Shown: piece after piece, positions 1 through 6,719 of the stretch
How the letters are laid out: the number at the start of each line of letters is the position of its first letter
Position numbering within the stretch: position 1 is the stretch's first letter
Source: JAFDVL01 sp043775925
Lineage (GTDB): Bacteria; Acidobacteriota; Blastocatellia; RBC074
Assembly (NCBI GenBank): GCA_043775925.1
Contig: JAYVRW010000306.1
Span: 1 to 51,996 of the forward strand
Reading direction: 5' to 3'
Length of the DNA stretch: 51,996 nt
Notes under the pieces: generated by a model
Told to the model about the DNA's origin: nothing
Seen by the model: the letters and a program-made list of their open reading frames with translations, nothing else
The model's database searches: none
Program-made: the position numbers and the translations under genes

Positions 1-96
1 TTTTCTCGCTTCGACAAACTGGCTCGCAATTATCTAAGCTTTGTTTATCTTGCCAGTGCTATGATTTGGCTCCGTCAACATGTCAACAGAACCTAA
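1..96 (+). mobile_element. 3' end of an IS5-type DDE transposase gene (5' part outside window)
   Basis: Frame 1 is open from the window edge to TAA at 94-96 and ends FDKLARNYLSFVYLASAMIWL plus a short tail. From memory, this is the usual carboxyl end of IS5-group transposases: a F/Y-DKLARN motif followed by a hydrophobic helix ending in IWL. Only about 31 residues are visible, so subgroup and completeness cannot be judged. The frame overlaps the first codons of the following CHAT-domain reading frame, which suggests the element inserted into a larger CHAT gene and that its right terminal repeat lies near 80-110. Confidence 0.7.
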
Positions 97-871
97 CAAT
101 CCTGTCATTATTGCCGATCCATCTTTTGGTGAGCCGGAGCAACCGCAAATTGCGAAATCAAATTCTCGCGCCCAAAAACGGCAGAGCGTGACAACCGCAA
201 ATGATTTGGGAACGATCTACTTTGCGCCGCTCAGCGCCACTGCGCCGGAAGCCAATACGATCCGTACGCAATTTCCGAATTCGATTTTGTTGACAGGAAC
301 GAATGCGACAGAAGCGGCGTTGAAGCAGGTGGCAGCGCCGAAGATTTTGCACATCGCTACGCCTGGATTTTTCCTGACGGATAATGCGGCGGAAGCGAAT
401 GTAAAAGACACGCGCTCCATCAATGCCAAAGCGAAAATAGAAAATCCGCTGTTGCGTTCGGGCTTAGCTTTAGCCGGAGCGAACCTTCACAAAAGCGATA
501 ACGAAGACGGGATTCTGACTGCGCTGGAAGTTTCGGGCTTGAATTTGTGGGGGACGAAATTAGTGACGCTCTCCGCGTGTGATACCGGCATCGGCGAAGT
601 GAAAAATGGCGAAGGCGTGTACGGATTGCGTCGCGCGTTCGTTCTCGCAGGCACGGAAAGCCTGGTGATGAGTTTGTGGCCCGTGAGTGATTTTGTGACG
701 CGTGAATTGATGACGGGATATTACAAAGGCTTACAACAAGGACAAGGCAGAGGCGAAGCGCTGCGGCAGGTGCAGTTGCAAATGATGAAAAGTAAACGCC
801 ACGAACATCCATTTTTCTGGGCAAGCTTTATTCAATCCGGCAAATGGGCGAATTTGGATGGCAAGCGGTAA
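80..871 (+). CDS. CHAT-domain (caspase-like) protein, 5'-truncated next to an IS end
   Basis: Encodes 263 residues forming almost exactly one CHAT peptidase domain (caspase HetF-associated with TPRs). It opens with VIIADPSFG (res 9-17), continues through the GxxATEAAL segment, the His motif at 91-97 (HIATPGF) and LSACDTG (164-170), and ends in HPFFWASFIQSG. In active CHAT domains the dyad is a His in the motif HxxTHG and the Cys of SACxTG. Here Cys167 is present, but the expected catalytic His is Pro95. Family members normally carry a long TPR region before this domain, and none is present. The frame starts within the IS transposase tail, with an in-frame stop just upstream at 62-64. I infer an IS-truncated, probably inactive remnant; expression would need a promoter in the IS end. 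Confidence 0.8.
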   Translation: MSTEPNNPVIIADPSFGEPEQPQIAKSNSRAQKRQSVTTANDLGTIYFAPLSATAPEANTIRTQFPNSILLTGTNATEAALKQVAAPKILHIATPGFFLTDNAAEANVKDTRSINAKAKIENPLLRSGLALAGANLHKSDNEDGILTALEVSGLNLWGTKLVTLSACDTGIGEVKNGEGVYGLRRAFVLAGTESLVMSLWPVSDFVTRELMTGYYKGLQQGQGRGEALRQVQLQMMKSKRHEHPFFWASFIQSGKWANLDGKR

Positions 872-876
872 AAGTC

Positions 877-896
877 CGACGAACTTCAGTTTGTCG
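877..896. repeat. small hairpin after the CHAT fragment
   Basis: CGACGAAC / GTTTGTCG form an 8-bp stem (one G-T pair) around a TTCA loop. A second, related small hairpin (CCAAC...GTTGG) follows at about 932-949. They look like decayed copies of a short dispersed palindrome; no function is evident. Confidence 0.5.
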
Positions 897-957
897 TTGT
901 TTACGGTGGGAATTCAGTTTTAAAAAGATCAACCAACTAAAGTTTGTTGGACTTCCA

Positions 958-993
958 GCCACGAAGAATTTTCTTCGTGGCTTTTTTGTTTTT
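958..993 (+). terminator. Rho-independent terminator
   Basis: A perfect 10-bp stem (GCCACGAAGA / TCTTCGTGGC) with a 4-nt loop is followed at once by TTTTTTG and more T. It sits about 90 bases after the CHAT frame and before the next gene, so it would end transcription from the IS/CHAT side. Confidence 0.85.
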
Positions 994-1094
994 TCACTGG
1001 AAAAGATATTTCAAAAAAACATGAAATGTTTTCACCGAATTATCTTAATCATTTGAAAGACGAATTAGATTTGAAAAACCTGAAGGAGAACAAT

Positions 1095-2321
1095 ATGAAA
1101 AAAAATCTTACTGTTTACATCACAATTACGATCATCACACTTTGCTTTGCAACCAATGGCTACGCGCAACTTGGCGGCGTTTTGAACAAAGCAAAAGATG
1201 CCATCAACAAGAAAACTGAGAAGAAAGAACCTGCGACGCAACCGACAAAGCCGCCGACCGCTGCTGAACAGCCTGTTAATACAGGTTCATCAAGCACTTC
1301 AGGCAATAATGCTGCAAACGCGCCCCGCCCTGAAGCCTCAGCGTTAGGCACAATCTATTTTTCAAATAAGCCATTTACTGACGGAACGGAAGGCGGCAAA
1401 ACAACTTTTTCGTCGAATGAATCTATCTACGGTAAGTTAGTTTTGAAAGGAGGAACTGTGCGTGAGGTCTTAAAGCCTGCTGCGCCAACCCAAAAAATTA
1501 AAGGGTATCAATTACCATTTAGAATTTATCGAATGGATCGCGATGGTGACAAGCATACTTTATTTGTCCTGGCAACGACTGCTGTTTTATCCGAGGCTGA
1601 TCTTGACAAATCCTCCTGGAGTTTTGATGTGTTCCCCCATCCAGATCAAGCACAGACTCTGATTTACACTGGCATGAATCCAAATGATGGCTATAACCCA
1701 ACCGATAGCGTTTACGTTTTTTTGAGTAATAACACCACCAAAAAAAGAACGTACAGACTTGGCGTTGAGATGAAAACTGCCGGAGTAGATTTTCGGGGAA
1801 ATCCTCTTCCCGAATCGGAGCTACAAAGCATTTCCGGGGATTTTTCTTTTACGTTTCAGGGCGCAGATTTTGCAGCTATCAAAGCGAATTCCGATAAACT
1901 TAATAACACTTTTTTCAGTCGCTACAAAAATCAAAAGATGGCAAATCAGGAATTGCCAAAGGAATGGAAGCTCACCACTAATCCCATCATTGGCGGTCAA
2001 ACCGAACTAAAATTGAAAACAACTTACGTGAATAGTTTTAGCAGTGGCGGCGGAGCCAATCTGAATATCCTGAAATTTTACGCTGCCCCGCCAAAATCAC
2101 AAACTCCGTGGATAGTATTAAATAATGATCTTGGGATTCCGCTGTATAGATACTCAGCGCAATGGTACACAGTCTTCGTCAAAGATAAGAGTAATGACGT
2201 TTGTTTCTTCCAAGGTTTTGGGCTGAGGCAAAATTACTCTGGCGGCGGAACTTTCAGCGAAGCTTTTGTAGATCATGGCGACTCACATCTCTATAACTGC
2301 GATAAAATGAACGCGAAGTGA
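1095..2321 (+). CDS. secreted protein of unknown function
   Basis: 408 residues from ATG 1095, chosen because AAGGAGA lies just upstream and because the product starts with a clean Sec signal: MKKN, then a hydrophobic run, then GYAQ. An in-frame ATG at 1026 would add an unlikely basic leader. The mature part opens with a low-complexity Lys/Pro/Thr/Ser/Asn linker (about res 30-85) and then a roughly 320-residue domain rich in beta-type sequence, with two cysteines near the end. I recognise no catalytic motif and no family. It is probably exported to the periplasm or outer surface, which is inferred from the signal peptide only. It is flanked by a terminator upstream and about 250 bases of AT-rich, featureless DNA downstream. 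Confidence 0.8.
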   Translation: MKKNLTVYITITIITLCFATNGYAQLGGVLNKAKDAINKKTEKKEPATQPTKPPTAAEQPVNTGSSSTSGNNAANAPRPEASALGTIYFSNKPFTDGTEGGKTTFSSNESIYGKLVLKGGTVREVLKPAAPTQKIKGYQLPFRIYRMDRDGDKHTLFVLATTAVLSEADLDKSSWSFDVFPHPDQAQTLIYTGMNPNDGYNPTDSVYVFLSNNTTKKRTYRLGVEMKTAGVDFRGNPLPESELQSISGDFSFTFQGADFAAIKANSDKLNNTFFSRYKNQKMANQELPKEWKLTTNPIIGGQTELKLKTTYVNSFSSGGGANLNILKFYAAPPKSQTPWIVLNNDLGIPLYRYSAQWYTVFVKDKSNDVCFFQGFGLRQNYSGGGTFSEAFVDHGDSHLYNCDKMNAK

Positions 2322-2570
2322 TTTCTAACTAAATACTAAAGATGATCAAGAGAAACCTTTAGTTGGAAAAGTTCTCTTAATTCTAACTACTGATAAGCTT
2401 TATCAGATAACTTCTGTGAATACTATTCTCTCACATAAAGCTCTTGATGCTTTCTTCAAATCATTCAAAGTAGAAAGCCTAACTACCATAAGTAGGACAA
2501 CAAAATAAGTTAGTTGGCAAAGAAAACTTTAACTCAAGTCAGGGCGAATTAAAATAACGAGAATACTACT

Positions 2571-3050
2571 ATGTCGAAAGCCTGGGACGCGATTAAATGG
2601 ATATTGTATTTGTGGACTCCTGCTATCTGTGCAGGATTTCTCCTGAAAATTTTCGCCCCTCAGATGATTGTGTGGTTGTATATTGGGGTGGCTTGCATGC
2701 TTCCATTTGGCTTGTGCGTATTGGTGAGTGATAAAGTTCCCACATACCTGCTGCCAGTTATTTATATTGTAGCTTCGGTAGCTATCGTTTGGTTTTTGTA
2801 TGTGGCGGGGGATAGTTTGCTACCTGAAGAGGCGTACTACACGACAAGCGGTGGACGATCTAGCGGTAGCTCTATCTCCCGCACACACGAGGTAACAGGC
2901 AGTTATTTAGCTGCCTGGACGGGCTTAGCATTATTTTTTTTTGGAGCGATTGGGGCGTGGGTAATGTTAGGGGATGCACTGGCAACATATCGGAAAAAAC
3001 ATACCCCCTCCCCACTCGAAGCACCGAAAAAAAGCCGCTTGCCTAAATAA
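2571..3050 (+). CDS. small integral membrane protein, unknown function
   Basis: 159 residues with four predicted membrane segments, roughly 10-28, 32-51, 59-79 and 111-135. Between segments 3 and 4 is a polar Ser/Gly-rich loop, and a basic proline-containing tail ends the protein. No family motif is recognised. It has no strong Shine-Dalgarno sequence; codon use and the hydrophobic pattern support a real gene. It is isolated from its neighbours by 249 bases upstream and about 200 downstream. Confidence 0.7.
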   Translation: MSKAWDAIKWILYLWTPAICAGFLLKIFAPQMIVWLYIGVACMLPFGLCVLVSDKVPTYLLPVIYIVASVAIVWFLYVAGDSLLPEEAYYTTSGGRSSGSSISRTHEVTGSYLAAWTGLALFFFGAIGAWVMLGDALATYRKKHTPSPLEAPKKSRLPK

Positions 3051-3248
3051 TAGACCTCTTACCATGAGGAAGGGAGATAGATTGAGAAGATGGGGTTATC
3101 AGAAAAGGGTGATTCTGTCTTTGAAATTTTGATGTCTTGCTGGATTTTCCAGTCGAGTGATTTATTCGGAGTTAGTGAAGCAGTGAAGGTGACAAAAGGT
3201 CATAAAAATAAGGCGATGAAGGGGAGACGTTGGGTTTTCATAAAGGCT

Positions 3249-3458
3249 CTATTTTTTGGGAGGTTGGCTACGTTTTCGTTCCAGACTGCGGACGGCTAAC
3301 TCTAATCCGACGCGATCAATTTTCTCCAGCGCGGTAACTTCAGTTTCACTCAATCCGAAGCGTAGCGCTACTTCACGCGGAGCTTGTAAAAATTCCCGAC
3401 GAGCATTTTCGTCCACATAAATTGTAGCGAGGAAGGTTTCAAATTTCGGCGAACTCAT
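3249..3458 (-). CDS. small helical protein (Nif11/LigA-like), third gene of the MNIO operon
   Basis: 69 residues, all predicted helical, with the pattern F-(x)-R-x-EFLQAPREVALRFGLSETEVTALEKID. This resembles the Nif11 / LigA-type helical fold (R..F..dP...a..fGLs..E..AL), which is used as leader peptides or small accessory subunits. It has no cysteine, so it is unlikely to be the modified substrate itself. Its ATG overlaps the stop of the MNIO gene (ATGA), so the two are translationally coupled. Multinuclear iron oxidases of the DUF692 family generally work with a small partner that binds the substrate; I infer this protein fills that role. Alternatively it could be a leader-type peptide. Confidence 0.75.
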   Translation of the reverse strand: MSSPKFETFLATIYVDENARREFLQAPREVALRFGLSETEVTALEKIDRVGLELAVRSLERKRSQPPKK

Positions 3459-4285
3459 CGGGTGCGACCTTTCGCCAGGGCGGTACGCGCACGATCAAGC
3501 TGATCCAATAAAATTTCAATCGCTGGATATTTCCCATCGCGTTCCAGAATGACTGTTAAGGGCTGTTTTGTCCGCGCTCCGATTTCGGTCAGCAAGTTAT
3601 AAACAGGGTCAGGTACGTCGTGTAAATGATCGTCCAGCAAACGTTTTTCGCCAAAGGCTTCGACCCAGCGACCGCCTGCCAAATGAATAGCGTGGATGCG
3701 ATCCATCGGCAGCGCATCCAAAAAATCAGGAATTTCAAATTTGAAATTAAAAGCATTCGCATACAAATTGTGGAGATCGAGCAGTAAGCCGCTCCCTGAT
3801 TTTTTCAGGATTTCATTGATCCATGCAGCTTCTCCATAAACGCTGCCAGGAGGTTCAATCAACGTCGCAATATTTTCAATCAATGGCAACGAGCCTACAA
3901 TTTTTTTGGCAGTTTCTAAATTGGCAACCGCGCCATCAATCGTTTCGTTGGTACGCGGCGGAGCCGAGAGGTGTCCAATTTCGATGCCGCCTCCGCGCAC
4001 GAAGGCGAGATGTTCTGACCAGTATTCTGGCTGAATTTCTTCGCATAAACACGCCGTATTTTCGAGTAATTTTGTTGGAACAGGAACCGCTGAAGCCAGA
4101 CCGAGCGTGACGCCGTGGAGAACGACAGGAATCTGATTTGACAAGGTTTTCAACGCCCGTCGCTCATTTTTGGAAGCTTCAAAATAATCGTCGCTGATGA
4201 CTTCTAAAACGTCAATCCGATCAAGATTTGCGAGGATGCCCACCGCGATTTCTTTGCGCCATCCCAGGCCAAAACGATCCTGCAT
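3455..4285 (-). CDS. DUF692 / MNIO-family multinuclear non-heme iron oxidase
   Basis: 276 residues, the usual length for DUF692 TIM-barrel enzymes (MbnB, TglH and BufB relatives). Expected metal or active-site positions are visible: LEVISDDYF (27-35), HG at 57-58, SEHLAF (90-95), IENIAT (136-141), LDLHN (169-173), IHLAGG (200-205), DDHLHDVPDPVY (218-229) and LERDG (247-251). Characterised relatives use two or three irons and O2 to rearrange or excise cysteine-derived atoms, or to alter Asp/Asn, in peptides. The start codon overlaps the stop of the upstream gene (TAATG) and the stop overlaps the next start (ATGA), making a tight three-gene unit. The likely substrate is the Cys-rich tail of the upstream-encoded membrane protein. 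The family assignment is firm; the substrate is inferred. Confidence 0.92.
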   Translation of the reverse strand: MQDRFGLGWRKEIAVGILANLDRIDVLEVISDDYFEASKNERRALKTLSNQIPVVLHGVTLGLASAVPVPTKLLENTACLCEEIQPEYWSEHLAFVRGGGIEIGHLSAPPRTNETIDGAVANLETAKKIVGSLPLIENIATLIEPPGSVYGEAAWINEILKKSGSGLLLDLHNLYANAFNFKFEIPDFLDALPMDRIHAIHLAGGRWVEAFGEKRLLDDHLHDVPDPVYNLLTEIGARTKQPLTVILERDGKYPAIEILLDQLDRARTALAKGRTR

Positions 4286-5157
4286 TAATCACCTCCGCAG
4301 CCGCCACACCCGCCGCCACATCCGCTTCCGCCATCTCCGCCACTGCTACAGGAACTGCCACAGCTTGAACCGCAACTGCCGGAGCTTGAGCTGTTGTAAG
4401 CCTGTGGAAACAATTGTTTCGTGTAGCCGTAATTATCAATTGGCAGCGCCGTCATTCCAAATACCGCCGCCAGCATCATCGCTTCAGTGGCGGGCGTATA
4501 TTGATGGCTGCGAGCTGCGCCGTAAAGCTGTCGTAAGTCTTCGAGAACCGCCTTACCTTTGGCGGTTAAGCGAGGAAATGTCACTCGATAGGCGATGAAA
4601 CTTGCTACCGCTGTTAGTCCGATAAGAAAAAGTACGTTTGAATGACCTGTCGCTAATGCGAACAAGATTTTCCCGACCCCGAAAACGAATAGTGCAGCTA
4701 GCGCATTGCCAAAATATTTGGTGCGCTGCTTATTTATTTCGCTATTCGGGAGCAGTTCCAGTTTTTCGAGATAGGCTTGATACGTGCGGTCACAATCAGC
4801 GATCAGGTTTTTATTCTTGAAGATCGAAGCGGCTTCAGCAGGTGTCGCAAAGGCTTTGATAATTCCTTTTTCAAGTGGCGTTTTCGCTGCATCAATCGCC
4901 TGCAAGTGGCTGGTTCTAAGGCTGGTATTTTCGACTTGTAGCAATCCATGATCTATCAAATTGATCATCGCTACCCGGAGTGTTTCATTCGCTCCACCGC
5001 GTAAATAGGCAATCAAATAAGGGTCTTGCAGATTTAATTTGGGCGCATCACCTGATTCCGACTTAACACGGAGTTGATGTAGCAAGCATAAAACTACGCT
5101 GCTGAGAATTAAATAGAAGGCTAAGTAAGCAGGACCACTGAAACTAAACATAAGCAA
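4285..5157 (-). CDS. TIGR04222-type membrane protein with a six-cysteine Gly/Ser tail
   Basis: 290 residues. One membrane segment near res 8-27 is followed by a soluble part containing DPYLIAYLRGGANETLRVA (about 45-63), which matches my memory of the TIGR04222 domain. Two adjacent membrane segments follow (about 147-163 and 168-187), then a region ending PQAYNSSSS. The last 30 residues are a low-complexity tail with Cys at 262, 266, 270, 280, 284 and 287 in CGSSCGSSC and CGGGCGGC patterns. The start is supported by AAGGAG nine bases upstream. With an odd number of membrane passes, tail and central domain would be on the same, probably cytoplasmic, side. First gene of the MNIO operon, so its tail is the obvious candidate substrate. 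Confidence 0.88.
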   Translation of the reverse strand: MLMFSFSGPAYLAFYLILSSVVLCLLHQLRVKSESGDAPKLNLQDPYLIAYLRGGANETLRVAMINLIDHGLLQVENTSLRTSHLQAIDAAKTPLEKGIIKAFATPAEAASIFKNKNLIADCDRTYQAYLEKLELLPNSEINKQRTKYFGNALAALFVFGVGKILFALATGHSNVLFLIGLTAVASFIAYRVTFPRLTAKGKAVLEDLRQLYGAARSHQYTPATEAMMLAAVFGMTALPIDNYGYTKQLFPQAYNSSSSGSCGSSCGSSCSSGGDGGSGCGGGCGGCGGD

Positions 5158-5395
5158 TTTCTCCTTTGAAATTTAATGTTGTCAACGTGGTGCGAACTGC
5201 AACGGGTGTGATAACCGTTTGGTGGTATACGCATGAGTGAGATCAAAAGTTCTCACGAAAGCAGTGTAATTAGAATTTTTAGCGTGGCAAGTAAAATAGT
5301 CAGAACAGATTTCGAGGCCAACTTGCGGCGACTTGCCTGTTTGTGGTAAGTAAGTACTTACTTTTTTAATTGGAAATTAGTTTTCGAGTTTTTAT
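5158..5395. other. divergent intergenic region between the MNIO operon and the efflux operon
   Basis: 238 bases without a gene. It must hold promoters for both directions. It contains a small inverted repeat, GTGAGA...TCTCAC (5237-5256), and the 16-bp palindrome described separately. I could not assign -35/-10 boxes with confidence. Confidence 0.5.
5348..5363. promoter_or_regulatory. 16-bp perfect palindrome, candidate TetR-type operator
   Basis: AAGTAAGTACTTACTT reads identically on both strands and lies 32 bases before the ATG of the HlyD gene. Short perfect palindromes of this kind in front of HlyD/ABC efflux operons are typically bound by TetR-family repressors. No TetR gene is in the window, so the regulator would act from elsewhere. 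The palindrome itself is seen directly; its role is inferred. Confidence 0.6.
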
Positions 5396-6559
5396 ATGCC
5401 TAAACCTGTCCGCATTTTATTGGTTCTGATTGTTCTTGGTGGCGCTGGGTATTTTGTTTGGAATAAATATTTCCGCGTCAAAATTGATCCTAACAAAATT
5501 GAAGTCGCCGGACGCATCGAAGGCGACGATTCGACGATTGCTTCCAAAGTTCCCGGTCGCATCAAGGAACTCAAAGTCCGCGAAGGCGATAAAATTAAAG
5601 CTGGTGACGTGATTGCTTTGCTTGACGATGATCAGATTCGGGCGCGTGAACAACAGGCAAAATTTGTCGTTGAGCAGGCGCAGGTTCGCGTCCGGCGAGC
5701 GCAGCAACAAATCGCAATTTTTGACGAACAAATTAAAGGCAGTCAGCTTGGCGAACAGCAGTCAAAGGTTGATGCCGAAGGCCGTGTGCGGCAGGCTGAG
5801 GCGCAAGTTGCTTCTGCCGAAGCTGCGCTCGCTCAAGCGGAAGCTTCCTTCAAATTCGCCAAGTGGGATGAAGAAAAATACATTTCGCTCAGAGCCACAG
5901 GCGATGTTCCAGAGCGTCAGATGGAACAAGCGAAGACTACTGTAGCGGCGCAAGCGGAAGTTGTGAGAGCCGCAAAAAAACAGGTTGAGGCGGCACGTGG
6001 TGGATTGAATGCGGCGCAGGCGATGCTGAAAAATCCCGTCATTCGCGCTGCCCAAACTTCGACGATTCGTCAGCAAATTAATCAGGCAAATTCTGACATT
6101 GAAGGCGCACAGGCGGATGTGGCTCGCGCCAAAGCGCAGCTTGAAGAAGCGCAAGCGAATCGCAAAGATTTACAAATTATCGCGCCGTTCGATGGCACCG
6201 TCCAAACCCGCGTCGTCGAACCCGGCGAAGTGATCGGAGCGGGAACTGCGATTATCACATTGATTGATTTAGGTTCGTTGTATTTGCGCGGCTTCATCCC
6301 CGATTTGAAAATTGGTAATGTGAAAGTTGGACAGAAAGCAAAAGTCTGGATTGATTCATCAGAGCCGGGAACAAAAAAGAGGATTGAATTAGAAGCCGAA
6401 GTCATCCGCATTGACCCACAGGCTTCGTTTACACCTGAAAATACTTACTTCCGTGATGATCGCGTGAAGCAGGTTTTTGGAGTGAAGTTGAAGCTGAAAG
6501 GGAATTTGAATAGCGCTAAGCCGGGTATGCCAGCCGACGGTGAAGTGATGGTCAATTAA
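5396..6559 (+). CDS. HlyD-family periplasmic adaptor subunit (YbhG-like)
   Basis: 387 residues with an N-terminal membrane anchor (about 6-23). The first half-lipoyl motif follows (GRIEGDDSTIASKVPGRIKE, KVREGDKIKAGDVIALLD), then a long Ala/Gln/Glu-rich coiled-coil hairpin (about 80-250). The second half-lipoyl segment comes next (APFDGTVQTRVVEPGEVIGAG), and a beta-barrel part completes the protein. The adaptor would link the inner-membrane ABC transporter encoded downstream to an outer-membrane channel, which is not encoded here. The start has no good Shine-Dalgarno sequence but directly precedes the membrane anchor. First gene of a YbhGFSR-like export operon, behind the palindromic operator candidate. 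Confidence 0.9.
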   Translation: MPKPVRILLVLIVLGGAGYFVWNKYFRVKIDPNKIEVAGRIEGDDSTIASKVPGRIKELKVREGDKIKAGDVIALLDDDQIRAREQQAKFVVEQAQVRVRRAQQQIAIFDEQIKGSQLGEQQSKVDAEGRVRQAEAQVASAEAALAQAEASFKFAKWDEEKYISLRATGDVPERQMEQAKTTVAAQAEVVRAAKKQVEAARGGLNAAQAMLKNPVIRAAQTSTIRQQINQANSDIEGAQADVARAKAQLEEAQANRKDLQIIAPFDGTVQTRVVEPGEVIGAGTAIITLIDLGSLYLRGFIPDLKIGNVKVGQKAKVWIDSSEPGTKKRIELEAEVIRIDPQASFTPENTYFRDDRVKQVFGVKLKLKGNLNSAKPGMPADGEVMVN

Positions 6560-6719
6560 GTTTCGAGTTTTGAGTTTCGGGTTTCGAAGAGAAAGAGTTT
6601 CGAGTTTTGGGTTTCGAGGAATAAGTAATAACCGTTTTCATTGAAATGAAAAATTCGAGTATTAAAAAAGAAATGCAAAACCAAATCCTCGAAACCCGAA
6701 ACCCGAAACCCAAAACTTT
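6560..6719. repeat. GTTTCGAG/CTCGAAAC low-complexity repeat, inverted arms
   Basis: 6560-6622 repeats units of TTTCGAGTTTTGGGTTTCGA. The opposite-strand version, CTCGAAACCCGAAACC..., occurs at about 6688-6717, inside the 5' end of the next gene, where it is read as ETRNPKPKT. This is a dispersed intergenic repeat type whose translations (LETRNPKPET-like peptides) are common in databases. It has been captured by the N-terminus of the ATPase or lies before its true start. Confidence 0.75.

Noticed and set aside
844..1056. 70-codon plus-strand frame after the CHAT fragment
   Set aside because: It runs across two hairpins and a clear Rho-independent terminator and has no ribosome site or protein-like sequence.
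3090..3299. 69-codon plus-strand frame before the MNIO operon
   Set aside because: It overlaps the coupled 69-residue gene on the other strand, has no homologue pattern I recognise, and its codon use is poor.
4221..4439. Ala/Val-rich minus-strand frame in the Cys-tail region
   Set aside because: It is the frame-shifted reading of the Gly/Cys tail repeats; the real frame is in the TIGR04222-type gene.
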